A DNA stretch of 64,000 nt from Chlamydiota bacterium (GTDB taxonomy: Bacteria; Chlamydiota; Chlamydiia; Chlamydiales; Rhabdochlamydiaceae). Within the stretch, counting starts at the first letter, position 1; each line of letters begins with the position of its first letter. The translations under genes were made by a program, and so were the position numbers. The notes under the pieces were generated by a model. It was given only the letters and a program-made list of their open reading frames with translations. It did not search any database and was not told the origin of the DNA. Positions 56,206 to 64,000 of this stretch are shown piece after piece. The stretch is taken from NCBI GenBank assembly GCA_021772335.1, contig JAJFMD010000001.1:26339-90338 (forward strand), in the 5' to 3' direction.

Positions 56206-58203
56206 ATGCAAACTAAATCGTGCTATTCTCATCTCAATCCAGAACAGCAACGCGCAGTAAGAACGTCCAAAGGACGTATTTTAATCCTCGCTGGAGCTGG
56301 TAGCGGAAAAACTAGTGTCTTAACGCATCGCATTGCCTATCTGATTCAAGAAGAAAATGTTGACCCTTCTCACATCATTGGATTGACATTCACTAACAAA
56401 GCCGCCGAAGAAATGCGCGAGCGCGTTGCAAAGCTCGTCGGCCCTATAGCAAAGAAAATCACCCTCTCAACCTTCCATAGTTACTGCATGAAAGTGCTGC
56501 GTAATGAGATTGAGCTTCTCGGCTATGCAAAGAACTTTAGCCTCTATAATGAGCGCGATGTCAAGAGATTACTCGATCAGCTGGCAAGTGATCTGCTCGA
56601 ACATCCAGGGGAACTTCCTCCTATGGAGAAATCGCGCTCTCAAATCAATCTCGCTAAATCAAAGGGAATCTCTACAGAAGATCTCACAAGTAATGATCAA
56701 AAAAATCACGCTAAATTTACAAACGAGTTGTTTAATCGACTACAGGTGAGTTTACGTGCATACAATGCTGTCGACTTTGATAGCCTACTCACCTTGACTA
56801 TTGATCTCTTTCGTAAATTCCCTGAAGTGCTAGAGCGTTATCAAGATCAAGCGCGCTATATTATGATCGATGAATACCAAGACACCAATCCCGTACAAGA
56901 TAATCTCGCCGATCTTCTTTCAGCAAAATACAACAATCTCTGTGTTGTCGGTGATGATGACCAATCGATTTATGGCTGGCGCGGTGCAGAAGTGCGCAAT
57001 ATTCTAGAATTTAATGCAGATCATGTGATTAAGCTTGAGCAAAACTACCGCTCAACCCCCGTAATTCTTAAAGCAGCAAATACTGTCATTCGAAACAATG
57101 AAGAAAGACATGGAAAAGAGCTATGGAGCGCATCACAAAACCAAACACCTATTGAACTCTTTCATGCCCCGGATGAAGCGCATGAAGCACAAGCTATTGT
57201 TGAGCGCCTACTCGCTTACCGTAAAGAGAAGGGATATGAATGGAGTGATATGGCAATACTCTATCGCTCAAACATCCTTAGCAGACCCTTAGAAATCGCT
57301 CTTATGCAAGCAACCTGGCGTAAAGACGACTCTTGGCAGCGAGGAATTCCCTATCGCATCTTTGGAGGCCTTGAGTTTTATGAGCGCAGTGAGGTTAAAG
57401 ATCTACTCTCTTACCTGAAAGTGATCAATAATCCACGCGATCAAACAGCTCTCTTGCGCATTATTAATGTGCCACGCAGGGGCATCTCTGAGAAAACTCT
57501 CGATCTACTCACACAAGTTAACCGCTCGAAGAATATCCCTCTCTGGGATGTCTTAAATAAAGTTGAAGAGTATACAGATGATCAACTCAATGAGCGTGCG
57601 AAAAAATCGGTGCACAACTTCGTCACCATTATTGAAGATGTGAAAGACTATTTTGATTCTCATCTACCATCTGAGGCTTTCCGCTATTTAATTGAGCGCA
57701 TCAATTACACCAAAGCGATCCAAGATGATGTAAAAAGTGAAAAGATGCGTGAATTTAAAAAAGAGAACGTCGAGCAGCTAATAGCAAGTGTTAACGCGTA
57801 TGAAACAGAAAATCCTAATGCAACAATCAACGATTTTCTCGGTGAATCTATGCTCGATGATAATGAATGGCAGCGCAAGAAAAACAGAGCAAACGAAAAC
57901 AGCCTGAGCTTGATGACCTTTCATAGCAGTAAAGGTTTAGAATTCCCTGTCTGCTTTTTAATTGGCTTAGAAGATCAGATCATGCCTCATGAAAAAAGCC
58001 TTATGGAAACGGGCCTAGAAGAAGAGCGTCGGTTGATGTATGTTGCAATGACACGCGCTAAAAAATATCTTACCTTAAGCATGGCGCAAAAAAGACAGCG
58101 CTTTGGCAAAGAAATTAAAAGCTCTCCTTCACGCTTCTTGCATGAAATCCCCAAAGAGCTACTCAAAATTACGTCTTGGCGCTATCCAGAAATCACAAGT
58201 TGA
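56206..58203 (+). CDS. pcrA: UvrD/PcrA-type superfamily 1 DNA helicase
   Basis: The 665-residue 3'-5' helicase acts in excision and mismatch repair. The motifs are LNPEQQRAVRTSKGRILILAGAGSGKTSVLTHR (Q motif and Walker A), GLTFTNKAAEEMRERV, IMIDEYQDTNPVQ (DExx box), GDDDQSIYGWRGAEVRNI, EQNYRST, SLMTFHSSKGLEFPVCFLIGLEDQ and EEERRLMYVAMTRAKKYLTLS. It is shorter than E. coli UvrD, lacking part of the C-terminal tail. The start directly follows the rnpA stop. The 3' end overlaps the convergent thioredoxin-fold gene by 11 bases. Confidence 0.95.
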   Translation: MQTKSCYSHLNPEQQRAVRTSKGRILILAGAGSGKTSVLTHRIAYLIQEENVDPSHIIGLTFTNKAAEEMRERVAKLVGPIAKKITLSTFHSYCMKVLRNEIELLGYAKNFSLYNERDVKRLLDQLASDLLEHPGELPPMEKSRSQINLAKSKGISTEDLTSNDQKNHAKFTNELFNRLQVSLRAYNAVDFDSLLTLTIDLFRKFPEVLERYQDQARYIMIDEYQDTNPVQDNLADLLSAKYNNLCVVGDDDQSIYGWRGAEVRNILEFNADHVIKLEQNYRSTPVILKAANTVIRNNEERHGKELWSASQNQTPIELFHAPDEAHEAQAIVERLLAYRKEKGYEWSDMAILYRSNILSRPLEIALMQATWRKDDSWQRGIPYRIFGGLEFYERSEVKDLLSYLKVINNPRDQTALLRIINVPRRGISEKTLDLLTQVNRSKNIPLWDVLNKVEEYTDDQLNERAKKSVHNFVTIIEDVKDYFDSHLPSEAFRYLIERINYTKAIQDDVKSEKMREFKKENVEQLIASVNAYETENPNATINDFLGESMLDDNEWQRKKNRANENSLSLMTFHSSKGLEFPVCFLIGLEDQIMPHEKSLMETGLEEERRLMYVAMTRAKKYLTLSMAQKRQRFGKEIKSSPSRFLHEIPKELLKITSWRYPEITS

Positions 58204-59212
58204 TTTTGATATATTCAACGAGTTCTTCAATTTCCTCTTGTCTATCTTCAGGAGCCGTTTGCAAACATCTCTGCGCATGTTCTAGAGCCTTTTGAACTCT
58301 ATTCTTGCTAAAAAGAAATTCTGCAATCATTTTTTCAAGCTGCCATTCACTATTTTTGCCGCCGAAACGCTTCATAAAATTCAATAAAGGTTCTATAGCA
58401 ATTTCTGGATTGTCCTTTTGCTTTAAATGATGCGAAAGATTTTCAAATTCCAAAATTGCAAGTTGCAATAGAGCTCCCTGTTGATTTGCAGGATCACGCT
58501 TAATGATTGCATCACGAATATTTTTTGCAAAACCGCGCTCTCTCTTATTGCTATCAAGAACCTTAGCGTATTTTTCTAGCAGGAAAAAACAGCCATTATT
58601 TGTATTGAGCCCTGTATTGAGAATTTTTTCACAATACTCTTCATTGCCAAGAGCTTCAGCACGCTGGTACAAACTTTCGATTTCGTTATCCGAAAGTTTC
58701 GAAAAATCAATTTTTTTGAGTTCTCGTGTAAGATCGTAGTAATCCGCTCTTAAATGCCTGACATAACGCGCAAATTCCCCAGCTTTTAAAGGCAATTGTC
58801 CAACTTGAGCAATTTTATACCCCCGACTATCAACAAGATAAAAAATCGGCAACTTCTGAGGTTTAAATTCTTTTTGAAAAGCTTTAATTTCTTTGCACTC
58901 TTCATCGAGCTGCACATATTGCTTAGGGTAGTCAATCCAAGTTAAAACAAACTCTTCTTCCAGCTCACGTGTAAATTCCTTTTCTCGAATGATTTCTTCA
59001 AATACTTTCTTTGACCAAGGACACCAATCCAATCCAGTGACAACAATCAACATTGGCTTGTTTTTGCTCTCAGCTATTTTTGAAGCTTCTTTATAGTCAC
59101 GCTGCCACGTTGCATCATAGCTCATACTTAATTTTTCTTTAGGAATCTCCCAATACTCAGCATGAGCTACTCCTAAAGATAAAAAGCTTAGAGTAAAAAC
59201 TAACTTTTTCAT
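58193..59212 (-). CDS. Exported thioredoxin-fold protein with CPWS motif
   Basis: A signal peptide (MKKLVFTLSFLSLGVAHA) precedes a thioredoxin-like domain (about residues 45-150) with KPMLIVVTGLDWCPWSKKV, where the usual CxxC is CxxS (C64, S67), and TPR-like helices to the C-terminus (residue 339). The start ATG 59212 is chosen for the signal peptide; upstream ATGs exist at 59233 and 59257. The neighbourhood rnpA-rpmH-rpmJ-rpsN matches Chlamydia, where a predicted disulfide isomerase gene lies near rnpA, so this is probably its orthologue. Loss of the second Cys points to an isomerase or reductase-like role, or to none. Confidence 0.8.
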   Translation of the reverse strand: MKKLVFTLSFLSLGVAHAEYWEIPKEKLSMSYDATWQRDYKEASKIAESKNKPMLIVVTGLDWCPWSKKVFEEIIREKEFTRELEEEFVLTWIDYPKQYVQLDEECKEIKAFQKEFKPQKLPIFYLVDSRGYKIAQVGQLPLKAGEFARYVRHLRADYYDLTRELKKIDFSKLSDNEIESLYQRAEALGNEEYCEKILNTGLNTNNGCFFLLEKYAKVLDSNKRERGFAKNIRDAIIKRDPANQQGALLQLAILEFENLSHHLKQKDNPEIAIEPLLNFMKRFGGKNSEWQLEKMIAEFLFSKNRVQKALEHAQRCLQTAPEDRQEEIEELVEYIKINL

Positions 59213-59250
59213 ATAATTACCAAATTGTTTCATAACTGTAGATATATAAA

Positions 59251-59727
59251 ATGCCAATTTTTACTCCTACTATTATTTTACGCCATCGTAGAGAGAATTT
59301 AAAAAAATGCAGTCTGCGCGGTCTAGAACGCTTTCCATCGATACAGTTTTATACATATCCACGGGACTCTCTGCCTCCATTAACAAACTACATCTTACTC
59401 ACTCTCGATGCACCACCACTCACAGCTGAAGATAAAAACAATGGACTTTTCCTCGTCGATGGAACTTGGCGCTATGCAGAGACAATGCTTAAGCAAACTG
59501 CAACTGAAAATCTCATTAAACGCAGTCTTCCTTCTCTTTGCAAAACTGCCTACCCTCGCAAACAAACAGCATGCGCAGATCCCGAGCGCGGTCTTGCATC
59601 AATAGAGGCTCTCTACCTCGCCTATCTGATCACAGGGAGGCAAGCAGACGATCTACTCGATAACTATCACTGGAAAAAAGAATTTTTAGAAATCAACTCC
59701 ACTCTTATCAAAGAGCTGCAACAATAA
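59251..59727 (+). CDS. DTW/Tsr3-like aminocarboxypropyltransferase family protein
   Basis: The 158-residue protein shows TIILRHRRENLKKCSLRGLERF at the N-terminus, LLTLDAPPLTAEDKNNGLFLVDGTWRYAETML (DGTW), then RSLPSLCKTAYPRKQTACADPERGLASIEALYLAYLITGR. This resembles the DTW/Tsr3 group that transfers a 3-amino-3-carboxypropyl group from SAM to RNA. The precise RNA target is unknown and the family placement was made by eye. The start lies 38 bases from the divergent thioredoxin gene, and the end overlaps tyrP by 20 bases. Confidence 0.65.
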   Translation: MPIFTPTIILRHRRENLKKCSLRGLERFPSIQFYTYPRDSLPPLTNYILLTLDAPPLTAEDKNNGLFLVDGTWRYAETMLKQTATENLIKRSLPSLCKTAYPRKQTACADPERGLASIEALYLAYLITGRQADDLLDNYHWKKEFLEINSTLIKELQQ

Positions 59728-60919
59728 ACTCAATCAGCAGCTGAAAGAGCACAAAAGCACTCAATAAGATTAAGAGGGGTTTTCCTCCAGGCAATTGCGC
59801 CCGTTTTATGCCATAGGGACCACGGTAGCGCCCAACCCAGACCATCACAATCGGCATCAAGCCAAGCAATAGAGCGCATCCAATGCCCCCTGCATATGTC
59901 AGAGCAGAAAGAAAGATTTTTGGATTAAAGATCGCAATCACCGTTGGGGGAAGAAAAACAGCAAAACAAAGAAACATTTTCTTATTGCCCACTTTCTCAA
60001 TTTTAAATCCATCAGCAAGAAAGTCGGTCAATCCTAAAGTGACACCGAGAAAAGATGTTGTTAGAGCAAAAAAAGCAAAAACTTGCCCCAGAGACGAAAG
60101 AAAGGGATTATGCAAAAATTCACGCAAAGGGATGATCGCCGATTGCTCTTCTTGCCTTGCAAACAATAAACCATTTTCCCCTTCAAGAGGTACAATGCCT
60201 AAAACCAACAATTGCCAAATCAAATAAATCACTAAAGGCAATGTCGTCCCAATAAAAATCGCACGGCGCATTTTTTTTGCATTGCGATTGAGATACGTGC
60301 TCAAGCTCGGAACAATCCCTTGATAGCTAAATGAAGTAAACATGATTGGCAGCGCTAAAAAAGCCGCTTTCCAATCTAGGTGCTCTAGATAAGAAAACTG
60401 CACATTGGTGAAACCAAAAATAATAAAAATGAGGTAACTAATTCCCAATCCACACATTAAAATAAAATTTAGACGATCGACAGCGCGCGTTCCCGCATAG
60501 ACAATAGGAGATAAAATAAGAACAAAAATAGAAATCGCAAGCCAATCTGGAACAGTTTCTCCAAAAATTGCACTAATAAAACCTCCGCCCCCGGCGACAT
60601 AGGCGACTGTTAAAGAATAAAATAAAAATAAATAGAGAAGCCAACCGAGCATCTTTCCTGTGCGACCGAGCAAGTGCTCTGCCATGCTGACAATATTGAC
60701 ATCTTTAGGCATCCAAAGACACACTTCAAAAAGAAGGAGTCCTGTCGACGCCATAAAAATCCAACAGAGTAAATAGATCAAACAAGAAGGCCAAAATCCC
60801 CCTTCAGCTGTGACTACGGGCAAAGCGAGCATTCCCGCTCCAACAGCAGTACCCGCAACAAGCAGACCCGCGCTAATTTCTTTTGGAATTCGAATCATTG
60901 ACAATTTTTTATTTTGCAT
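59708..60919 (-). CDS. tyrP: Aromatic amino acid permease (TyrP/HAAAP family)
   Basis: The 403-residue protein has about eleven TM segments. The N-terminal ISAGLLVAGTAVGAGMLALPVVTAEGGFWPS is the HAAAP signature shared with TyrP, Mtr and TnaB; further segments include PIMFTSFSYQGIVPSLSTYLNRN, FALTTSFLGVTLGLTDFLADGF and LFQLLIEFIVAAL. It imports tyrosine or tryptophan by proton symport. Chlamydia carries one or two tyrP copies (established). A dyad CTAAATT/AATTTAG lies just upstream (60932-60957). Confidence 0.9.
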   Translation of the reverse strand: MQNKKLSMIRIPKEISAGLLVAGTAVGAGMLALPVVTAEGGFWPSCLIYLLCWIFMASTGLLLFEVCLWMPKDVNIVSMAEHLLGRTGKMLGWLLYLFLFYSLTVAYVAGGGGFISAIFGETVPDWLAISIFVLILSPIVYAGTRAVDRLNFILMCGLGISYLIFIIFGFTNVQFSYLEHLDWKAAFLALPIMFTSFSYQGIVPSLSTYLNRNAKKMRRAIFIGTTLPLVIYLIWQLLVLGIVPLEGENGLLFARQEEQSAIIPLREFLHNPFLSSLGQVFAFFALTTSFLGVTLGLTDFLADGFKIEKVGNKKMFLCFAVFLPPTVIAIFNPKIFLSALTYAGGIGCALLLGLMPIVMVWVGRYRGPYGIKRAQLPGGKPLLILLSAFVLFQLLIEFIVAAL

Positions 60920-60974
60920 CTAAATATAGACTAAATTACCGCTTTTAGCAATTTAGCAACAGAGAAAATCCCAA

Positions 60975-61003
60975 TTGACTAAATCGATGCAATCTCCTAG
61001 GCT
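60975..61003 (+). promoter_or_regulatory. Putative promoter of pcnB-hydrolase-lpxB
   Basis: TTGACT (60975-60980, 5/6) and TAGGCT (60998-61003) are separated by exactly 17 bases and lie 34 bases before the pcnB GTG, in the 117-base region divergent from tyrP. Confidence 0.45.
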
Positions 61004-61036
61004 ACTTTGGGTTAGCAAAGATATTCACGGAGCTTT

Positions 61037-62278
61037 GTGCAGGCAAAAATCTACTCACTCGATGAACATCAACTTCCGATAGAAAAACTAGATCGCGATG
61101 CCCTCTCAGTACTTAAGAGGTTAAGAGAAAACGGTCATGAAGCATATCTAGTTGGAGGAGGTGTTCGAGATCTTCTACTCGGTTCAAATCCCAAAGACTT
61201 TGATATTTCAACATCAGCCACTCCAGAGCAAGTTAAAAGTTTATTTCGCAATTGCCTACTCATTGGCCGTCGCTTTCGTCTCGCTCACATTCGCTTTAAA
61301 AACAACGTCATTGAAGTCGCAACTTTCAGATCAGGCAACTCTGAATCTGAAGAACTTATTGTTCGCGATAACGTTTGGGGAACTGCTGAAGAAGATGTGA
61401 TTCGCAGAGACTTCACAATTAATGGTCTTTACTACGATCCACTCAACCAAACCATTATCGATTACGTCGATGGTTTTGCCGATTTAAAAAAACACCTTCT
61501 TAAAACAATTGGACAACCTTACCTTCGTTTTAAACAAGATCCTGTGCGTATGATTCGCTTGGTCAAATTTCAAGCGCGCTTTAATTTTGAGATCGATCAT
61601 GACGCCCATATTGCCATGCTTGAGTGCCGCGATGAAATTACAAAGAGCGCTCCTGCACGCGTTTTAGAAGAGATCTGCCGCATGTTAGAATCGGGTCACT
61701 CTGAACGCTTCTTTCATCTACTCTGTCACCAAGGCTTATTGCAAAGACTAATGCCATCCCTCTCAAAATTTTTAGAAGGCCCCAATGCTGAAAAAGCGTA
61801 CGCATTTTTAAAACAAATTGATAGTCGCTATCAAAATGATCCCGACTATATGCTACCTCGCTCCATGCTTTTTGCTGCAATTCTCTTTCCAAGTTTTGAA
61901 GAGCGCTTGGAAAAACTATTTTTACTCCACTCAAAGACTCCCCACCTCGGTGATATTCAATTAATGACCAGCGACTTTACCCATGAGGTATTTAGCTCAT
62001 TTTTTAAAGTACCCCGCAGATTGCGCTATGAAATTAACCTACTACTCACAACGCAGTATCGCCTCACTCCCTTTGAAGAAAAAACCCGTCGTAGAAAACG
62101 CATACCCAATCAAGCAGAATTTCCTTGGGCTCTTAAATTTCTCCACTTACGCAGCACAATTGAGCCTGAATTAAAAGACGTCTATAACGAATGGGCTGAG
62201 CTGCTCAACCGCCCTCAAAAAAGAGGCCCACCACGCGTCCATGTCCGCCGTAGAAGGAGACCTCCTCGTGACAGTTAA
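61037..62278 (+). CDS. pcnB: Poly(A) polymerase I (tRNA nucleotidyltransferase family)
   Basis: The 413-residue class II nucleotidyltransferase has GHEAYLVGGGVRDLLLGSNPKDFDISTSATPEQVKSLF (Mg-binding Asp pair), then LIGRRFRLAHIRF, where the RRFRL segment is typical of poly(A) polymerase rather than CCA-adding enzyme, and RRDFTINGLYYDP. A very basic C-terminal tail (PPRVHVRRRRRPPRDS) is another PAP I trait. It starts with GTG after GGAG. The order pcnB then lpxB is known in Chlamydia. It overlaps the hydrolase gene. Confidence 0.9.
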   Translation: MQAKIYSLDEHQLPIEKLDRDALSVLKRLRENGHEAYLVGGGVRDLLLGSNPKDFDISTSATPEQVKSLFRNCLLIGRRFRLAHIRFKNNVIEVATFRSGNSESEELIVRDNVWGTAEEDVIRRDFTINGLYYDPLNQTIIDYVDGFADLKKHLLKTIGQPYLRFKQDPVRMIRLVKFQARFNFEIDHDAHIAMLECRDEITKSAPARVLEEICRMLESGHSERFFHLLCHQGLLQRLMPSLSKFLEGPNAEKAYAFLKQIDSRYQNDPDYMLPRSMLFAAILFPSFEERLEKLFLLHSKTPHLGDIQLMTSDFTHEVFSSFFKVPRRLRYEINLLLTTQYRLTPFEEKTRRRKRIPNQAEFPWALKFLHLRSTIEPELKDVYNEWAELLNRPQKRGPPRVHVRRRRRPPRDS

Positions 62279-63014
62279 TCAACTCCCCATTCCAGGTCAA
62301 GAACCGCTGCTCTTTACTGGTTCCTCATTAAATCAAGGTCCTCTCCCCGCCATTTTTTACTTCGCACTCACAGCAGAAGAAAGCCTCTCTCTCGATCCAT
62401 TTAATCAACCCGTACAATATCTCTCTGACAAACCCCTTCGCATTTTCTCCATGACACTCCCCGGTCACGGGCTAGATCTCCCTGCCACACAAGCAATTGC
62501 CTATTGGGCCGAGCATTTAGCAAATAATAACGACATCCTCTCTTCTTTCATTACCCAAGCAAAAAACGCTGTCGATTATCTCATCTCAGAAAAAATCACG
62601 ATCCCTGGTAAAATCGGCGTAGCCGGCGTATCGCGCGGTGCATTTATCGCCAGTCATCTTGCTCTACAAAGTGATCACATTCCCTATATTTGTGGTTTTG
62701 CACCCGTAACAGATCTTGCACTATCCGAAGAGTTTCAAAATCTTCAAAACAATCCGCTTATTCATAAACTAAAAATCACCGATCAACTCTCCGATAAGAC
62801 CGTGCTTTATACTATAGGCAATCGCGACACACGCGTCAGCACCCGAGCATGCTTTGATGTGATAGAAAAAACTACAGAGCGCGCTTATGAAAAAGGCGAG
62901 CGCTCTCCACCAATCGAACTCATTATTCACCCCTCCATCGGTAGATTTGGCCATGGAACACCAGAAAAGATCTTTCACCAAGGAGCAGAGTGGTTATGGG
63001 ATCATCTAAAATAG
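62268..63014 (+). CDS. Alpha/beta hydrolase-like protein between pcnB and lpxB
   Basis: From the GTG at 62268 the protein has 248 residues; it is preferred to ATG 62241 because AAGGAG lies eight bases before it. The nucleophile elbow GVAGVSRGAFIASHLAL (Ser in G-x-S-x-G type GVSRG) and late GRFGHGTPEKIFH (His) fit an alpha/beta hydrolase of the dienelactone hydrolase/prolyl oligopeptidase type; LPGHG occurs near the expected oxyanion region. There is no signal peptide. It overlaps pcnB by 11 bases and lpxB by 19, so co-expression is certain if the operon is transcribed, but its substrate is unknown. Confidence 0.78.
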   Translation: MTVNQLPIPGQEPLLFTGSSLNQGPLPAIFYFALTAEESLSLDPFNQPVQYLSDKPLRIFSMTLPGHGLDLPATQAIAYWAEHLANNNDILSSFITQAKNAVDYLISEKITIPGKIGVAGVSRGAFIASHLALQSDHIPYICGFAPVTDLALSEEFQNLQNNPLIHKLKITDQLSDKTVLYTIGNRDTRVSTRACFDVIEKTTERAYEKGERSPPIELIIHPSIGRFGHGTPEKIFHQGAEWLWDHLK

Positions 63015-64000
63015 CAAATTGCGATCTATTCTTGTTTGCCGGAGAAAAAAGCGGTGATTTCCACGGTGCAGAACTCTTATCTGCTCTACAAAACTCTCAT
63101 CCTGAACTCGCCATCACCGCCGTTGCAGGCCCAGAGATGCGCAAATACCCAATTGATCCTCTCGTACGTATGGAATCATTTCAGGTGATGGGATTCATAG
63201 ACGTCTTTAAAGCACTTCCCCGTCTCTATCGTCTTTTTTATCACATTGGAAAAGCAATCCTAAATCTCAATCCTAGAGCTGTCATTCTCATCGACTATCC
63301 CGGTTTTAATCTCCGCCTAGCAAAATATTTACGCAACAAAGGATACAAGGGGAAAATCATTCACTATATCTGCCCTACCGTTTGGGCTTGGGGTAAAAAA
63401 AGAATCGACCATATGGCAAATACCCTTGATTTGCTTTTAACCATACTTCCCTTTGAAAAAAGCTACTTCTCCCACACCAAACTTCCTGTGCACTACATTG
63501 GCAATCCTCTCTGCAATAAAATTGCATCTCATAAAACTACACCTCTCTTCCCCGATAAAAAAACCATTGCACTATTCCCTGGCAGTCGCCGTAAAGAAAT
63601 CGAGCGCAATCTCCCCCTCATGATACAAGCCGCAAAAAACCTTCTCAAAACCCATCCCGATCTTCTTTTCCCCATCTCCATCGCCAATGGAGAACATCAC
63701 TCCTTAATTTCTTCGATGATTGGCAATGACAATCACTTTCCCTTCGTCGATTGTGACAAACGTTATGACCTCATGCAATCCTCTCAGTTCGCCATTGCAA
63801 CTTCAGGCACGATAACCTTAGAACTTGCTCTTAGTCGCCTACCAACAATTGTTGTGTATAAAACAAGCACCATCGACAAAATCATTGCCTACGATCTTCT
63901 ACGCATTCGACTTCCTCACTACTGCCTCGTCAACATTATCTTAAATCAGAGACTTTTCCCTGAACTTTACGGCCCGGATATTTCAGCAAAAAAAATTGAA
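62996..64000 (+). CDS. lpxB: Lipid-A-disaccharide synthase, 3' end beyond window
   Basis: LpxB joins UDP-diacyl-glucosamine and lipid X to form the lipid A disaccharide at the inner membrane face. The frame from ATG 62996 reads FLFAGEKSGDFHGAELLSAL, AVAGPEMRKYPIDPLVRMESFQVMGFIDVFKALPRL, VILIDYPGFNLRLAKYL, YICPTVWAWGKKRI, ALFPGSRRKEIERNLPLM and ATSGTITLELAL, all LpxB/GT19 signatures, and stays open to base 64000. About 335 of the usual ~380 residues are present. AAGGAG lies ten bases before the ATG. Its start overlaps the hydrolase gene. Confidence 0.95.
   Translation, partial: MGSSKIANCDLFLFAGEKSGDFHGAELLSALQNSHPELAITAVAGPEMRKYPIDPLVRMESFQVMGFIDVFKALPRLYRLFYHIGKAILNLNPRAVILIDYPGFNLRLAKYLRNKGYKGKIIHYICPTVWAWGKKRIDHMANTLDLLLTILPFEKSYFSHTKLPVHYIGNPLCNKIASHKTTPLFPDKKTIALFPGSRRKEIERNLPLMIQAAKNLLKTHPDLLFPISIANGEHHSLISSMIGNDNHFPFVDCDKRYDLMQSSQFAIATSGTITLELALSRLPTIVVYKTSTIDKIIAYDLLRIRLPHYCLVNIILNQRLFPELYGPDISAKKIE

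Overview
The window is chromosomal DNA from a member of the Chlamydiae, most likely an amoeba- or animal-associated environmental lineage rather than Chlamydia itself. The evidence is gene content and order. The type III secretion run sctU-sctV-sctW(copN)-chaperone-malQ, the run glgA / rplY-pth-rpsF-rpsR-rplI-ispE with pgsA and a fused glyQS beside it, the dnaG-mutS region, the rpsN-rpmJ-rpmH-rnpA block and pcnB-lpxB all match arrangements known from Chlamydia. Between these blocks are genes Chlamydia lacks: heptose synthesis, mercury resistance, metal efflux, an ankyrin/U-box protein and an inverse autotransporter. This placement is inferred without database searches.

Layout. 1-4.7 kb is an A+T-rich accessory patch with the 3' part of a CusA/CzcA-type RND metal pump, a short-type alpha-glucan phosphorylase and a divergent secreted Cys-rich mini-protein. 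5-13 kb is a tightly coupled T3SS operon that also carries malQ and a secreted transglutaminase-like TPR protein. 13-19 kb holds clpB, a small membrane protein, rpmB, a phospholipase D-like protein, marC and truA. 19-29.7 kb holds a large inverse autotransporter with a beta-helix passenger, methionine aminopeptidase with a SEC-C tag, a membrane coiled-coil protein, an M20 peptidase, htpX, a NUDIX protein with a membrane segment, and an unknown protein. 29.8-39.4 kb is a long minus-strand run: prs, ribosomal proteins, pth, ispE, a 984-residue ankyrin/U-box protein, hldD and an hldE whose second domain looks dead, plus tRNA-Gln. 39.6-52.2 kb holds glgA, pgsA, glyQS, a DUF393 protein, dnaG, mutS and uvrC. 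52.3-54.6 kb is a merA-merC pair without merR, behind an Asp23-family gene. 54.7-64 kb holds a GYF_2 membrane protein, rpsN, rpmJ, rpmH, rnpA, pcrA/uvrD, a thioredoxin-fold exported protein, a DTW/Tsr3-like gene, a TyrP-type permease, pcnB, an alpha/beta hydrolase and the 5' part of lpxB.

How the genes work together. Glycogen metabolism is represented three times (glgP, malQ, glgA). The T3SS export gate, gatekeeper and chaperone are co-transcribed, and the ankyrin/U-box protein is the best effector candidate in the window. hldE/hldD, lpxB and the inverse autotransporter belong to outer-membrane assembly. The metal-related genes (RND pump, Cys-rich secreted peptide, merA/merC) suggest exposure to toxic metals. 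I saw no transposase, integrase, CRISPR array or rRNA operon. The most interesting items are the mer pair, the ankyrin/U-box protein, the Cys-rich peptide beside the metal pump, the rpmH/rnpA overlap, the degenerate HldE domain, and the gene coupled to the T3SS operon.
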